Shown here one piece after another: positions 1 to 6,404 of a stretch of 7,054 nucleotides of DNA. A program made the position numbers and the translations under genes. How positions within the stretch are numbered: the first letter of the stretch is position 1; every line of letters starts with the position of its first letter. This DNA comes from an uncultured Succinivibrio sp. GTDB lineage: Bacteria; Pseudomonadota; Gammaproteobacteria; Enterobacterales; Succinivibrionaceae. Under the pieces are notes generated by a model. That model searched no databases and was not told the origin of the DNA. It worked only from the letters and a program-made list of their open reading frames with translations. The DNA lies in NCBI GenBank assembly GCA_902772715.1, contig CACYBT010000256.1, positions 1 through 7,054 of the forward strand, written 5' to 3'.

Positions 1-1
1 G

Positions 2-475
2 CATAATCCCTACTGGATGCAGGAGGCACTAAGTCTTGTAGATTTACTCATGGAGAACAAGGTCGAAGAGGCAAGGTCACTTCTGAACGATATGTTAAAA
101 CAGTTTTTAAGCCTAAGACCATTTGACGATGAACTGTACTATCATGGTTTTATGACCAGTGTGCTGGCCCTGTCATGTGCTAGGCGCGGGATTGACTTTG
201 TGGATGAGACCAAAAATTTGGATGACTATCCTGATGTGATCCTTAAAAAATCGCCAAAGACGGTTGTGATCATGAAGTTTAAAAAAACTTGCTATACGCC
301 TAAAGAACTTAGGGCCGGTGCGGATCTGGCCTTATCCCAACTTCTTGAAAAAAGATATGCTGCCCCCTATATTGAAGATGGCTATCAAGAGGTATATGGC
401 ATCGGCATCAGTTTTAGCGGTAAGACCTGTCTTCTGAAAAGTATTGGTAATCTTGTAAGTGGTAATCATAATTAA
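2..475 (+). CDS. AAA-ATPase-like protein, C-terminal PD-(D/E)XK nuclease-type domain (5' partial)
   Basis: The frame is open to the left edge, reading HNPYW just before the first Met (17), so this is the last 157 residues of a longer protein and that Met is probably internal. The fragment resembles the C-terminal PD-(D/E)XK domain (PF08011 type) that follows an AAA-ATPase-like domain in a large accessory family of gut bacteria. Numbering from the Met at 17, landmarks are YYHGFM (41-46), YPDVIL with the expected metal-binding Asp (D73), the beta-strand VVIMKFKK (83-90), SQLLEKRYAAPY with the usual Gln and Tyr, and the ending YGIGISFSGK. Where the family usually has E-x-K, this protein reads K87-F-K89, so the catalytic Glu looks replaced by Lys. 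The ATPase part lies outside the window. The biological role of the family is not settled. A perfect family match is not claimed; assignment rests on motif order and spacing. Confidence 0.75.
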   Translation, partial: HNPYWMQEALSLVDLLMENKVEEARSLLNDMLKQFLSLRPFDDELYYHGFMTSVLALSCARRGIDFVDETKNLDDYPDVILKKSPKTVVIMKFKKTCYTPKELRAGADLALSQLLEKRYAAPYIEDGYQEVYGIGISFSGKTCLLKSIGNLVSGNHN

Positions 476-480
476 CATAA

Positions 481-508
481 TTGTCTATATTTTTTATCCC
501 AATATCAT
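481..508 (+). promoter_or_regulatory. Candidate sigma70-type promoter for the RgpF-family gene
   Basis: TTGTCT (481-486, 4 of 6 matches to TTGACA) is followed after 16 bases by TATCAT (503-508, 5 of 6 matches to TATAAT). Transcription would begin near 515, giving a leader of about 33 bases before the GTG at 548. The region is AT-rich, so chance matches are likely, and the upstream gene points the same way and could also read through. Confidence 0.35.
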
Positions 509-528
509 GAGTTTATCTATGGGATAAA
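493..528. repeat. Inverted repeats around the candidate -10 box
   Basis: TTTATCCC (493-500) and GGGATAAA (521-528) are perfect 8-base inverted copies 20 bases apart. A further TTTATC (512-517) pairs with GATAAA (523-528) across 5 bases. The same six-base motif is therefore present three times, twice direct and once inverted. The arms bracket the candidate -10 box and start point, an arrangement compatible with an operator. A weak hairpin at the end of the upstream gene is the alternative; no T-run follows the right arm, so a classical intrinsic terminator is less likely. Confidence 0.4.
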
Positions 529-547
529 TTAAATTTCGGAGCCTAGA

Positions 548-2527
548 GTGAAAAGAATAGCAATTTATTATTTCGAGGAACAGTCTGGTGTCGTCGATGA
601 TTATGTTTATTATTATTTGCAGAATTTGAAACTCGTTGCGGATAAGATCCTTGTGGTGGTAAATGGGAGTATTGAGGATCAATATTTATCTAAACTTAAA
701 GCGTTAGAGATTGACACGATTTATACTGAAAATTTCACTGATAAGTTTAATTTTTATAAATTTGGTATCAGTAATTGTCAAGATTTATCCTCATATGATG
801 AGTTGATCCTAAGTGATAATTCTTCTTTTGGTCCTTTTTTCCCTTTAGATAAGATCTTTAATGACATGGAGAACAGGAATAGTCGGGAAGATTCAGATGT
901 ATCGAGGTTTGATTTTTGGGGAATAATTCGCTGTAAACAGGGGATAAAGCGACGTAAAAATCTGTTGACAAGGATTTTTAAGAAACCTCAGGAGCAATTA
1001 TTGCAGCCGTTTTTTGTGGTGTTAAAGCAAAACGTTTTTTGCTCTTCTGCTTTTACTGATTTTTTCAATAACAATGAAAAATCTGGTAATGATTGGCAAA
1101 ATTTCGATAAATTCGAGATTTTGTTTGAAAAAATGTTAATAAAAAGTGGGTTTAAATGTGGGGCATATATTAGTGATGACTGTTTTACACTGGCTGATTT
1201 TACGGTATATTCTAGTAATTTTGTCAAAGACTATCATGTGCCTTTTATAAAAACAGCCTCTTTTGCTGGCGATTATAGTGAATTTGTTGGTTTGAGCCGG
1301 GGTAATCAGAGCCGAAGACTGCTTGAATATCTTGGAAAAGAACGTTTATATGAACCAGATTTAATCTGGCAGTATCTTTTGAGAACTCAAACTTTAAGTT
1401 CTTTAGTCCAGAATTTACAGTATCATTTTGTCCTGTCAAGTAAGTATGTTCACAATCCACATATTGTGGATGATTTAAAATTGCACCATAAAAAATGTGC
1501 TCTCATAGTTTATATTTACTATGTGGAATCCTTAAGCACCTGTTTTGATTACATTGCAAGTCTTAATAATCTTGCCGATATTTATATTGTGTCTAGCAGA
1601 GAAGAGACGCTTGCGGAATGTAAACATCAGTCAGAACTTGCCAATATTACGGTCAAGAACTTTATTTTAAAGCAGAATAAAGGCCGAGATGTGGCTTCAT
1701 ATCTTATAGAATGCAGAGATGTCTTCTTTGAATATGATTATGTCTGTTATTTCCATGACAAACGCTCACCACATCTTAGCAATAAATTCTTTTCTTCAGA
1801 TTTCTTTGAACACTGCATGGAAAGTATTCTGCCATCTCGAGAATATGCTTTAAATGTTCTCAATCTCTTGGAATCTGAACCTAAATTAGGCTTACTGGTG
1901 CCTCCTCCTCTAAACTGGGGACAGTTTTACTATACTGAGCATGCCTTAGATGAGAATAATGAAATCTTTATGAAAGAGATCTTAAAGAGACTGCATATTG
2001 ATTTGCCCTTTGACAGAACTCCCTTGGCTCCATATGGGGATTATTTTTGGTGCAGAACCGCAGCATTAAGAAAACTCTTTGATTTAAACTGGTCTTATGC
2101 TGATTTGCCCGATGAACCAATTCCAGCAGAGGGAACCATTTTGCATGCCATTGAAAGAATTCATCCTACGATTGCTCAGGCCTCAGGATATTTTACTTCA
2201 AGAGTAAACTCCGAGATGTCAGAAGAGGTTTTTGGGAGCAACAATTATTTTTATCAGAAAAACTTTGCGGAAAGCATGTATCAAATTTCCATCATGCAGA
2301 ATGTTCCTACTGTTTCATTTAACGGACAGTTACAAAATATGAAGGCAATGTATTTGTTTTCAAGATATGCAAGAAAGGTTCATCTTAGGTTTAAGCTTAT
2401 AAAATACTTCTCTATGAATCTTTTGACGTTATTCTTATTTAGTAAGTTTAGACACAGATTGTTTGAAATTACTAAAGAATTGCAGAGCATGAGTAAGTCT
2501 GTGTTTGAGAGCAGCAAAAGGCAATAA
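548..2527 (+). CDS. RgpF-family (rhamnan synthesis protein F) polysaccharide assembly protein
   Basis: This 659-residue protein resembles the rhamnan synthesis F family (PF05045), glycosyltransferase-like proteins that act at the inner face of the membrane in making rhamnose-containing surface polysaccharide. It has two related halves. The first (about 1-290) shows VDDYV (16-20), YDELILSDNSSFGPFFP (83-99), DFWGI (122-126) and QPFFVV (153-158). The second (about 315-560) shows NKGRDVASYL (377-386), YDYVCYFHDKRSPH (396-409), PPPLNWG (452-458), APYGDYFWCRTAAL (494-507) and LPDEPIPAEGT (520-530). The tail (600-640) is basic with a short hydrophobic patch, which could touch the membrane; no signal peptide is seen. 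The GTG start is chosen because GGAG (538-541) lies six bases upstream and the protein begins KRIAIYYF, as family members do. Single 60-base lines counted by hand run 20-35% G+C, against 50-62% in lines from purB and hflD, suggesting transfer. No other sugar genes are visible, so the glycan is unknown. Confidence 0.85.
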   Translation: MKRIAIYYFEEQSGVVDDYVYYYLQNLKLVADKILVVVNGSIEDQYLSKLKALEIDTIYTENFTDKFNFYKFGISNCQDLSSYDELILSDNSSFGPFFPLDKIFNDMENRNSREDSDVSRFDFWGIIRCKQGIKRRKNLLTRIFKKPQEQLLQPFFVVLKQNVFCSSAFTDFFNNNEKSGNDWQNFDKFEILFEKMLIKSGFKCGAYISDDCFTLADFTVYSSNFVKDYHVPFIKTASFAGDYSEFVGLSRGNQSRRLLEYLGKERLYEPDLIWQYLLRTQTLSSLVQNLQYHFVLSSKYVHNPHIVDDLKLHHKKCALIVYIYYVESLSTCFDYIASLNNLADIYIVSSREETLAECKHQSELANITVKNFILKQNKGRDVASYLIECRDVFFEYDYVCYFHDKRSPHLSNKFFSSDFFEHCMESILPSREYALNVLNLLESEPKLGLLVPPPLNWGQFYYTEHALDENNEIFMKEILKRLHIDLPFDRTPLAPYGDYFWCRTAALRKLFDLNWSYADLPDEPIPAEGTILHAIERIHPTIAQASGYFTSRVNSEMSEEVFGSNNYFYQKNFAESMYQISIMQNVPTVSFNGQLQNMKAMYLFSRYARKVHLRFKLIKYFSMNLLTLFLFSKFRHRLFEITKELQSMSKSVFESSKRQ

Positions 2528-2538
2528 CTCTTTTTGAC

Positions 2539-2579
2539 TAGAAGTTTTTGGTTCATCCAAAAACTTCTAAGGATGAACC
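2539..2579. terminator. Interleaved inverted repeats between convergent genes, probable shared 3'-end structure
   Basis: Two perfect inverted repeats overlap here. Repeat A has arms TAGAAGTTTTTGG (2539-2551) and CCAAAAACTTCTA (2557-2569), 13 pairs closing the loop TTCAT. Repeat B has arms GGTTCATCC (2550-2558) and GGATGAACC (2571-2579), 9 pairs; its left arm contains the whole loop of A. The order is a-b-a'-b', so the two hairpins compete in RNA from either strand. The element lies in the 59-base gap between the stops of the RgpF-family gene and purB, where a bidirectional terminator would be expected. Neither strand has a good T-run directly after a stem (the plus strand has only TGATATTTT after B), so the terminator role is inferred from position and hairpin strength. 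Confidence 0.55.
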
Positions 2580-2586
2580 TGATATT

Positions 2587-3954
2587 TTAAATGTTTTTGG
2601 CAAATTCCGCGGCCTTACCGATATAGGTGGCAGGGGTGAGCCCACGCAGCAGTTTTTTGCCTTCCTCCGGCATCTCAAGGTTCTCTAAAAACTCTTCCAT
2701 CATTTCGCGGGTTACCCTCTGTCCGCGGGTTAATGCCTTGAGTTTTTCATATGGATTCTCAATGCCATAGCGACGCATTACGGTCTGATAAGGTTCAGCC
2801 AGAACTTCCCAGTTCTCATCAAGTTCAGTTGTTACGTGCAAGGTGTTAACCTGCAGTTTTAAAATGCCCTTTAAAGTTGACTTATAGGCTAAAATAGCAT
2901 AACCAAAGGCTACTCCGAGATTTCTGAGCACTGTAGAGTCGGTAAGATCTCTCTGGAACCTCGAAATAGGGAGTTTATTGCCTAAATGCACCATGAGCGC
3001 ATTGGATATGCCTAAATTACCTTCAGAATTTTCAAAATCAATCGGATTGACCTTGTGAGGCATGGTAGATGAGCCGATTTCTCCGGCAATGGTTTTCTGG
3101 GTAAACACGCCATAGGAAATATAGCCCCAGATATCTCTGTCAAAATCAATGATAATGGTATTGAATCTGTCGACGGCGGCAAAGAACTCTGCAATATAAT
3201 CATGAGGCTCAATCTGGGTGGTATAAGGATTGAAGGTTAAGCCCAAATCTTCTTCAAAGGCTTTGGCAAAAGCATACCAGTCAACATCCGGATAGGCTAC
3301 AGAGTGAGCGTTGAAATTGCCTACCGCGCCATTTATCTTGCCCATGATGGGGACATTTTTTAAAATCTCATATTGTCTTTTAAGTCTATAGACCACATTG
3401 GCCATTTCTTTGCCGATGGTGGTGGGAGAGGCCGGCTGACCGTGGGTTCTGGCAAGCAGTGGTATATCGGCATAGTCATGAGCAAGTTTTGTTATGGCTT
3501 CAATAACCTTATCCCACAGCGGCAGAAGCACCTCATCCCTGGCGGTTTTCAGCATCAGTGCATGAGAGTTGTTGTTGATGTCCTCAGAGGTACAGGCAAA
3601 GTGAATAAACTCTTTGACCTTTTCAATTTCACTCAAGTTCTGAACTTTGTCTTTTAAAAAGTATTCTACGGCTTTTACATCATGATTGGTTGTTTTTTCG
3701 CGGTCCTTGATGTTTTGCGCATCTTCAACACTGAAATTCTTAATGAGGTTATCAATAAAACTTAAGGTATCCTTTGAAAATACGGGAACTTCCTTGATCT
3801 TGTCGCATAAAGACAGGTGTTTTAACCAGGTTAATTCAACCTGTACCCGAAAACGCATCAGTCCGTATTCAGAGAAAATAGGACGCAGCTCTTCAGTTTT
3901 TGAAGCATAGCGACCGTCTAAAGGGGAGACTGCTGTAAGTGATGTTAATTCCAT
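2587..3954 (-). CDS. purB: Adenylosuccinate lyase
   Basis: PurB is a cytosolic enzyme of purine synthesis. It splits SAICAR to AICAR and adenylosuccinate to AMP, releasing fumarate each time. The 455-residue product is nearly the same length as E. coli PurB (456) and similar throughout, beginning MELTSLTAVSPLDGRY. Visible landmarks are TTNHDVKAVEY (88-98), TSEDINN (122-128), the RTHGQPA segment with the likely general-acid His171, and the fumarase/aspartase-superfamily signature GSSTMPHKVNP (294-304), which carries the likely general-base Ser295. Both residue numbers coincide with E. coli. The start is fixed by homology and by AGAGGA (3961-3966 on the complement) just upstream. It is the last gene of the nudJ-mnmA-hflD-purB cluster, 14 bases after hflD, and converges on the RgpF-family gene. 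No frameshift or missing active-site residue is seen. Confidence 0.98.
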   Translation of the reverse strand: MELTSLTAVSPLDGRYASKTEELRPIFSEYGLMRFRVQVELTWLKHLSLCDKIKEVPVFSKDTLSFIDNLIKNFSVEDAQNIKDREKTTNHDVKAVEYFLKDKVQNLSEIEKVKEFIHFACTSEDINNNSHALMLKTARDEVLLPLWDKVIEAITKLAHDYADIPLLARTHGQPASPTTIGKEMANVVYRLKRQYEILKNVPIMGKINGAVGNFNAHSVAYPDVDWYAFAKAFEEDLGLTFNPYTTQIEPHDYIAEFFAAVDRFNTIIIDFDRDIWGYISYGVFTQKTIAGEIGSSTMPHKVNPIDFENSEGNLGISNALMVHLGNKLPISRFQRDLTDSTVLRNLGVAFGYAILAYKSTLKGILKLQVNTLHVTTELDENWEVLAEPYQTVMRRYGIENPYEKLKALTRGQRVTREMMEEFLENLEMPEEGKKLLRGLTPATYIGKAAEFAKNI

Positions 3955-3968
3955 GGTGTTCCTCTAAG

Positions 3969-4622
3969 TTAAGCATGTAGAAGTGATTTGATGTATTCTA
4001 AGATCTTTTTGCGACGAAAAATAAGAAAGCGTCTTCTGCCGCCCATCTGTCGCCAGAGAATTAAGGCACGGATGCCGCATAACAGCAGGGCGCGGATCTT
4101 TTCCTGATTGTCAGTATCTCTTAAAAATCTTTCCTCACCAAAAATCATCAGTTTTGGAAAATTAGGACTGATTAAAGACTGGTACAGATTTCCAAACAGT
4201 CTGATGTTGTCCTGATTGTTGATGACGTCGGCACTGGCCGTCAGAAAATCAGGGGTTGTCGCGAGGATGGTGTTTTTGATGCTATCAATGTCATCGGAGA
4301 GTCTTTGAAAGATTTTTGCCCAGGTTTCAATGCCACGGGTCAGCGACATCAGTTTAAGCGCCATTTTGGTGATGGCAATGGAGTCGGCAGTTTTGTTGGC
4401 ATCGGCTTTGTCAAAACTCTCTAAGAGCTGACAGAAACCGACATTAAGCGCTTTTGGATCATAGATATCTTCAACGACACGTGGTTCGGTCACCAAAATT
4501 GCTCTGTAAAGACAGGCACAGGCCAAATCATCGCTAAAACCGGTATTGGCAATTCTGTGGATCTGGGTGCAGGCCTGAAACAGAGCCCCTAAGGCAATAC
4601 TTTCTGCTTTAATATCTGTCAT
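3969..4622 (-). CDS. hflD: High frequency lysogenization protein HflD homologue
   Basis: The 217-residue product resembles HflD (E. coli 213 residues), a peripheral inner-membrane protein known in E. coli for binding the phage lambda CII protein and lowering lysogenization; its ordinary cellular job is not clear. Similarity is strongest in the C-terminal half: LYQSLISPNFPKLMIFG (146-162) and IRALLLCGIRALILWRQ (176-192) followed by MGG, where E. coli has a matching IRAAVLWHQVGG stretch. The N-terminal half keeps only the helical pattern. The last 25 residues are strongly basic (GGRRRFLIFRRKK), consistent with contact to membrane or nucleic acid. The start lies three bases after the mnmA stop, with only a weak purine-rich stretch upstream, so translation is probably coupled to mnmA. 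Gene order mnmA-hflD-purB is the conserved gammaproteobacterial one and supports the call. Confidence 0.93.
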   Translation of the reverse strand: MTDIKAESIALGALFQACTQIHRIANTGFSDDLACACLYRAILVTEPRVVEDIYDPKALNVGFCQLLESFDKADANKTADSIAITKMALKLMSLTRGIETWAKIFQRLSDDIDSIKNTILATTPDFLTASADVINNQDNIRLFGNLYQSLISPNFPKLMIFGEERFLRDTDNQEKIRALLLCGIRALILWRQMGGRRRFLIFRRKKILEYIKSLLHA

Positions 4623-4625
4623 AAC

Positions 4626-5750
4626 TTACTCTTTAATGTGACTGTCGATAATCGCTCCGCCAAGACAGTCTTCATCTTTATAAAAAACAACGGATTGACC
4701 GGGGGCTACTGCGGCCACCGGTTTATCGAATATAACCTTCAAGCCTTCACCCTCCTGATATACCGTACAGCCTACATCAGGCTGACGGTAGCGGATTTTA
4801 CAGGTGCAGGAAAACGGATACTGTGGAGTATCCACTATATAGGTAGGATTGAGTGCATAAAGACCAGTGGAATATAAAGCCTTGTCATCATTACCTTCGG
4901 CTACAATTAAGGTATTATGTGCCACATCCTTGTCGACAACATACCAGGGTTTGCCGTTGCTTCCCTGTCGGCCGCCAATAAAAAGTCCTTTTCTCTGACC
5001 TATGGTCGTATACATAAGTCCCTGATGCTCACCAATATACTCCCCATCAACAGTCTTGATAGGCCCAGGCTGGGCAGGAAGATATTTTGTTAAAAACTCG
5101 CGAAATCTTTTCTCGCCAATAAAGCAGATCCCTGTAGAATCCTTTTTTTTGGCCGTAGGCAGTCCTAGTTTTTGGGCATATTCCCGAACTTTAGGTTTTT
5201 CCATGTCGCCTACTGGAAAGAGTACTTTATTTAAAATATTTCTGCCAATGGCATGCAGAAAATAGCTCTGATCTTTATTGCTGTCAGAGCCTCTTAAAAG
5301 GTGTGCCTCTTTAGTGTTAAAACTTCTTCTGCAGTAATGACCTGTGGCGATGTAGTCAGCATTTAGCGCCTGCATGGCATAATCCATAAAGGCTTTAAAC
5401 TTAATTTCCTTGTTGCAGAGAATATCAGGATTAGGAGTGCGGCCTGATTTATATTCAAAGAGAAAATTCTCAAATACTCGATCCCAGTATTCATCGGCAA
5501 AATTTACGGTCTTAAGTTCGATATCAAGAAGTTTACAGACATTCTCGGCATCCTGGCGGTCAAGTGCTGCGGCACAGTAGGAATCGGTATCATCTTCTTC
5601 CCAGTTTTTCATAAACACTGCGGTAACCTTAAGACCATGTTCCTTGAGAAGAGCAGCCGAAACTGAAGAATCAACTCCTCCTGATAAACCTAGGACAACA
5701 TGTTTGCCCTGAAGACTAGAGTAGGGAATGGTGGCATCAAAAAGGCTCAT
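4626..5750 (-). CDS. mnmA: tRNA-specific 2-thiouridylase MnmA
   Basis: MnmA adenylates and then thiolates U34 of tRNA-Lys, tRNA-Glu and tRNA-Gln, making the 2-thio group of mnm5s2U, with sulfur relayed in E. coli by IscS and the Tus proteins. The 374-residue product matches E. coli MnmA (368) along its length. The PP-loop ATP motif SGGVDSS is at 23-29. FMKNWEEDD (46-54) and NPDILCNKEIKF (107-118) follow, the latter with the likely nucleophile Cys112. GRTPNP (103-108) and DSNKDQSYF (156-164) are also present. DSTGICFIGE (204-213) carries the second catalytic Cys209, and the C-terminal beta-barrel includes GQRKGL and PWYVVDKD. The N-terminus is about ten residues longer than in E. coli. The ATG overlaps the nudJ stop in TAATG (5748-5752 on the complement), and the nearest GGAG is 12 bases upstream, so re-initiation after nudJ is likely. 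Confidence 0.98.
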   Translation of the reverse strand: MSLFDATIPYSSLQGKHVVLGLSGGVDSSVSAALLKEHGLKVTAVFMKNWEEDDTDSYCAAALDRQDAENVCKLLDIELKTVNFADEYWDRVFENFLFEYKSGRTPNPDILCNKEIKFKAFMDYAMQALNADYIATGHYCRRSFNTKEAHLLRGSDSNKDQSYFLHAIGRNILNKVLFPVGDMEKPKVREYAQKLGLPTAKKKDSTGICFIGEKRFREFLTKYLPAQPGPIKTVDGEYIGEHQGLMYTTIGQRKGLFIGGRQGSNGKPWYVVDKDVAHNTLIVAEGNDDKALYSTGLYALNPTYIVDTPQYPFSCTCKIRYRQPDVGCTVYQEGEGLKVIFDKPVAAVAPGQSVVFYKDEDCLGGAIIDSHIKE

Positions 5751-6217
5751 TAGGGATAAACACTCCGGATTAAATCAAGAGGGTAACGTTTACCCGCAAA
5801 GTATTCATCAAAACTCTTGCCCACAAGTCTGGTACGCCATTTATCCTTGTTTGCATAAATCTCATCCTTAGTATAAAAACGTACCCTAAGGATTTCACCA
5901 TCAGGATCTTTGGCTACAAGTTTGGCATTTTCATCATCTCTTCTTGCAAGAAAGGTAAAACGATAGATGGTTTCATTTTCCTTGACATAGTCATGGATAC
6001 AGATGAGATTCAAAAGTGTAATGCTGCATCCGGTTTCCTCATATCCTTCGCGTCTTGCGGCATCTAGTATGGATTCATGCTCATCGATATGTCCGCAGGG
6101 GTTTGAAAAAACCAGACGATTGTTCTCATCTTCGTTATACTCTTCAACCATCAGATATTTGCCCTGTTCTTCGATAATAAGGGCGACGGTGGCATAGGGT
6201 TTAAATCTGTTTGACAT
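5750..6217 (-). CDS. nudJ: Nudix hydrolase NudJ (phosphatase NudJ)
   Basis: The 155-residue product resembles E. coli NudJ (YmfB, 153 residues), a Nudix hydrolase reported to remove phosphate from nucleoside di- and triphosphates and from the thiamine precursor HMP-PP. The start FKPYATVA parallels FKPHVTVA of E. coli. The Nudix box covers residues 42-64 (GHIDEHE, then RREGYEETGC), with Glu48, Arg56, Glu57, Glu60 and Glu61 in the catalytic positions. The usual hydrophobic residue after RE is Gly58 here, a mild departure. The C-terminal GKRYPLDLI matches GQRYPLEMI of E. coli. AAGGAGA (6225-6231 on the complement) sits seven bases before the ATG, a strong ribosome site befitting the first gene of the cluster. 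In E. coli rluE separates nudJ from icd; here it is absent. The substrate is inferred from the family. Confidence 0.94.
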   Translation of the reverse strand: MSNRFKPYATVALIIEEQGKYLMVEEYNEDENNRLVFSNPCGHIDEHESILDAARREGYEETGCSITLLNLICIHDYVKENETIYRFTFLARRDDENAKLVAKDPDGEILRVRFYTKDEIYANKDKWRTRLVGKSFDEYFAGKRYPLDLIRSVYP

Positions 6218-6404
6218 ATAATTTCTCCTTGGTAAATTTTAGCAGAATTTTAAAGACAATTCACTTTCTTATGCTTTATGGTGAGGATTTTAGGCAACCT
6301 CGAGTGCACAATAAAAGATCAAATGTTTGCAAGCTATACAAAATGGATGTTGTGCTTAGAATAGAGACGTTTAGTCCTAAATTTTAAGTATTAAAGGAGT
6401 ATCT
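6218..6404. promoter_or_regulatory. Divergent intergenic region between the nudJ operon and icd
   Basis: These 187 bases must hold the promoters of both the leftward nudJ-mnmA-hflD-purB cluster and rightward icd. I see no convincing ORF or tRNA. GCACAA (6306-6311) and TTGTGC (6350-6355) form a 6-base inverted repeat 38 bases apart, and TTGCAA (6327-6332) is palindromic. On the minus strand TTGCCT (6293-6298) with CATAAG (6269-6274) is only a weak promoter match. No clear CRP, FNR or ArcA site is recognisable by eye. Confidence 0.5.
6335..6362 (+). promoter_or_regulatory. Candidate icd promoter
   Basis: TATACA (6335-6340, 4 of 6 to TTGACA) and TAGAAT (6357-6362, 5 of 6 to TATAAT) are separated by 16 bases. 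The start point would fall near 6369, leaving a leader of about 36 bases with AAGGAG (6394-6399) placed five bases before the icd ATG. The match is moderate and found by eye in AT-rich DNA. Confidence 0.35.

Noticed and set aside
988..1460. Minus-strand ORFs of 79 and 71 codons inside the RgpF-family gene
   Set aside because: They are antisense to a well supported coding region and have no plausible start context.
2539..2579. Interleaved repeats as the end of an insertion sequence
   Set aside because: No transposase, target duplication or partner terminal repeat is seen in the window.
3373..3910. Plus-strand ORFs of 94 and 74 codons inside purB
   Set aside because: They lie opposite a full-length conserved purB and look like frame shadows.
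6236..6244. Extended -10 match TGCTAAAAT on the minus strand before nudJ
   Set aside because: Transcription would start near 6229, inside the nudJ ribosome binding site, leaving almost no leader.
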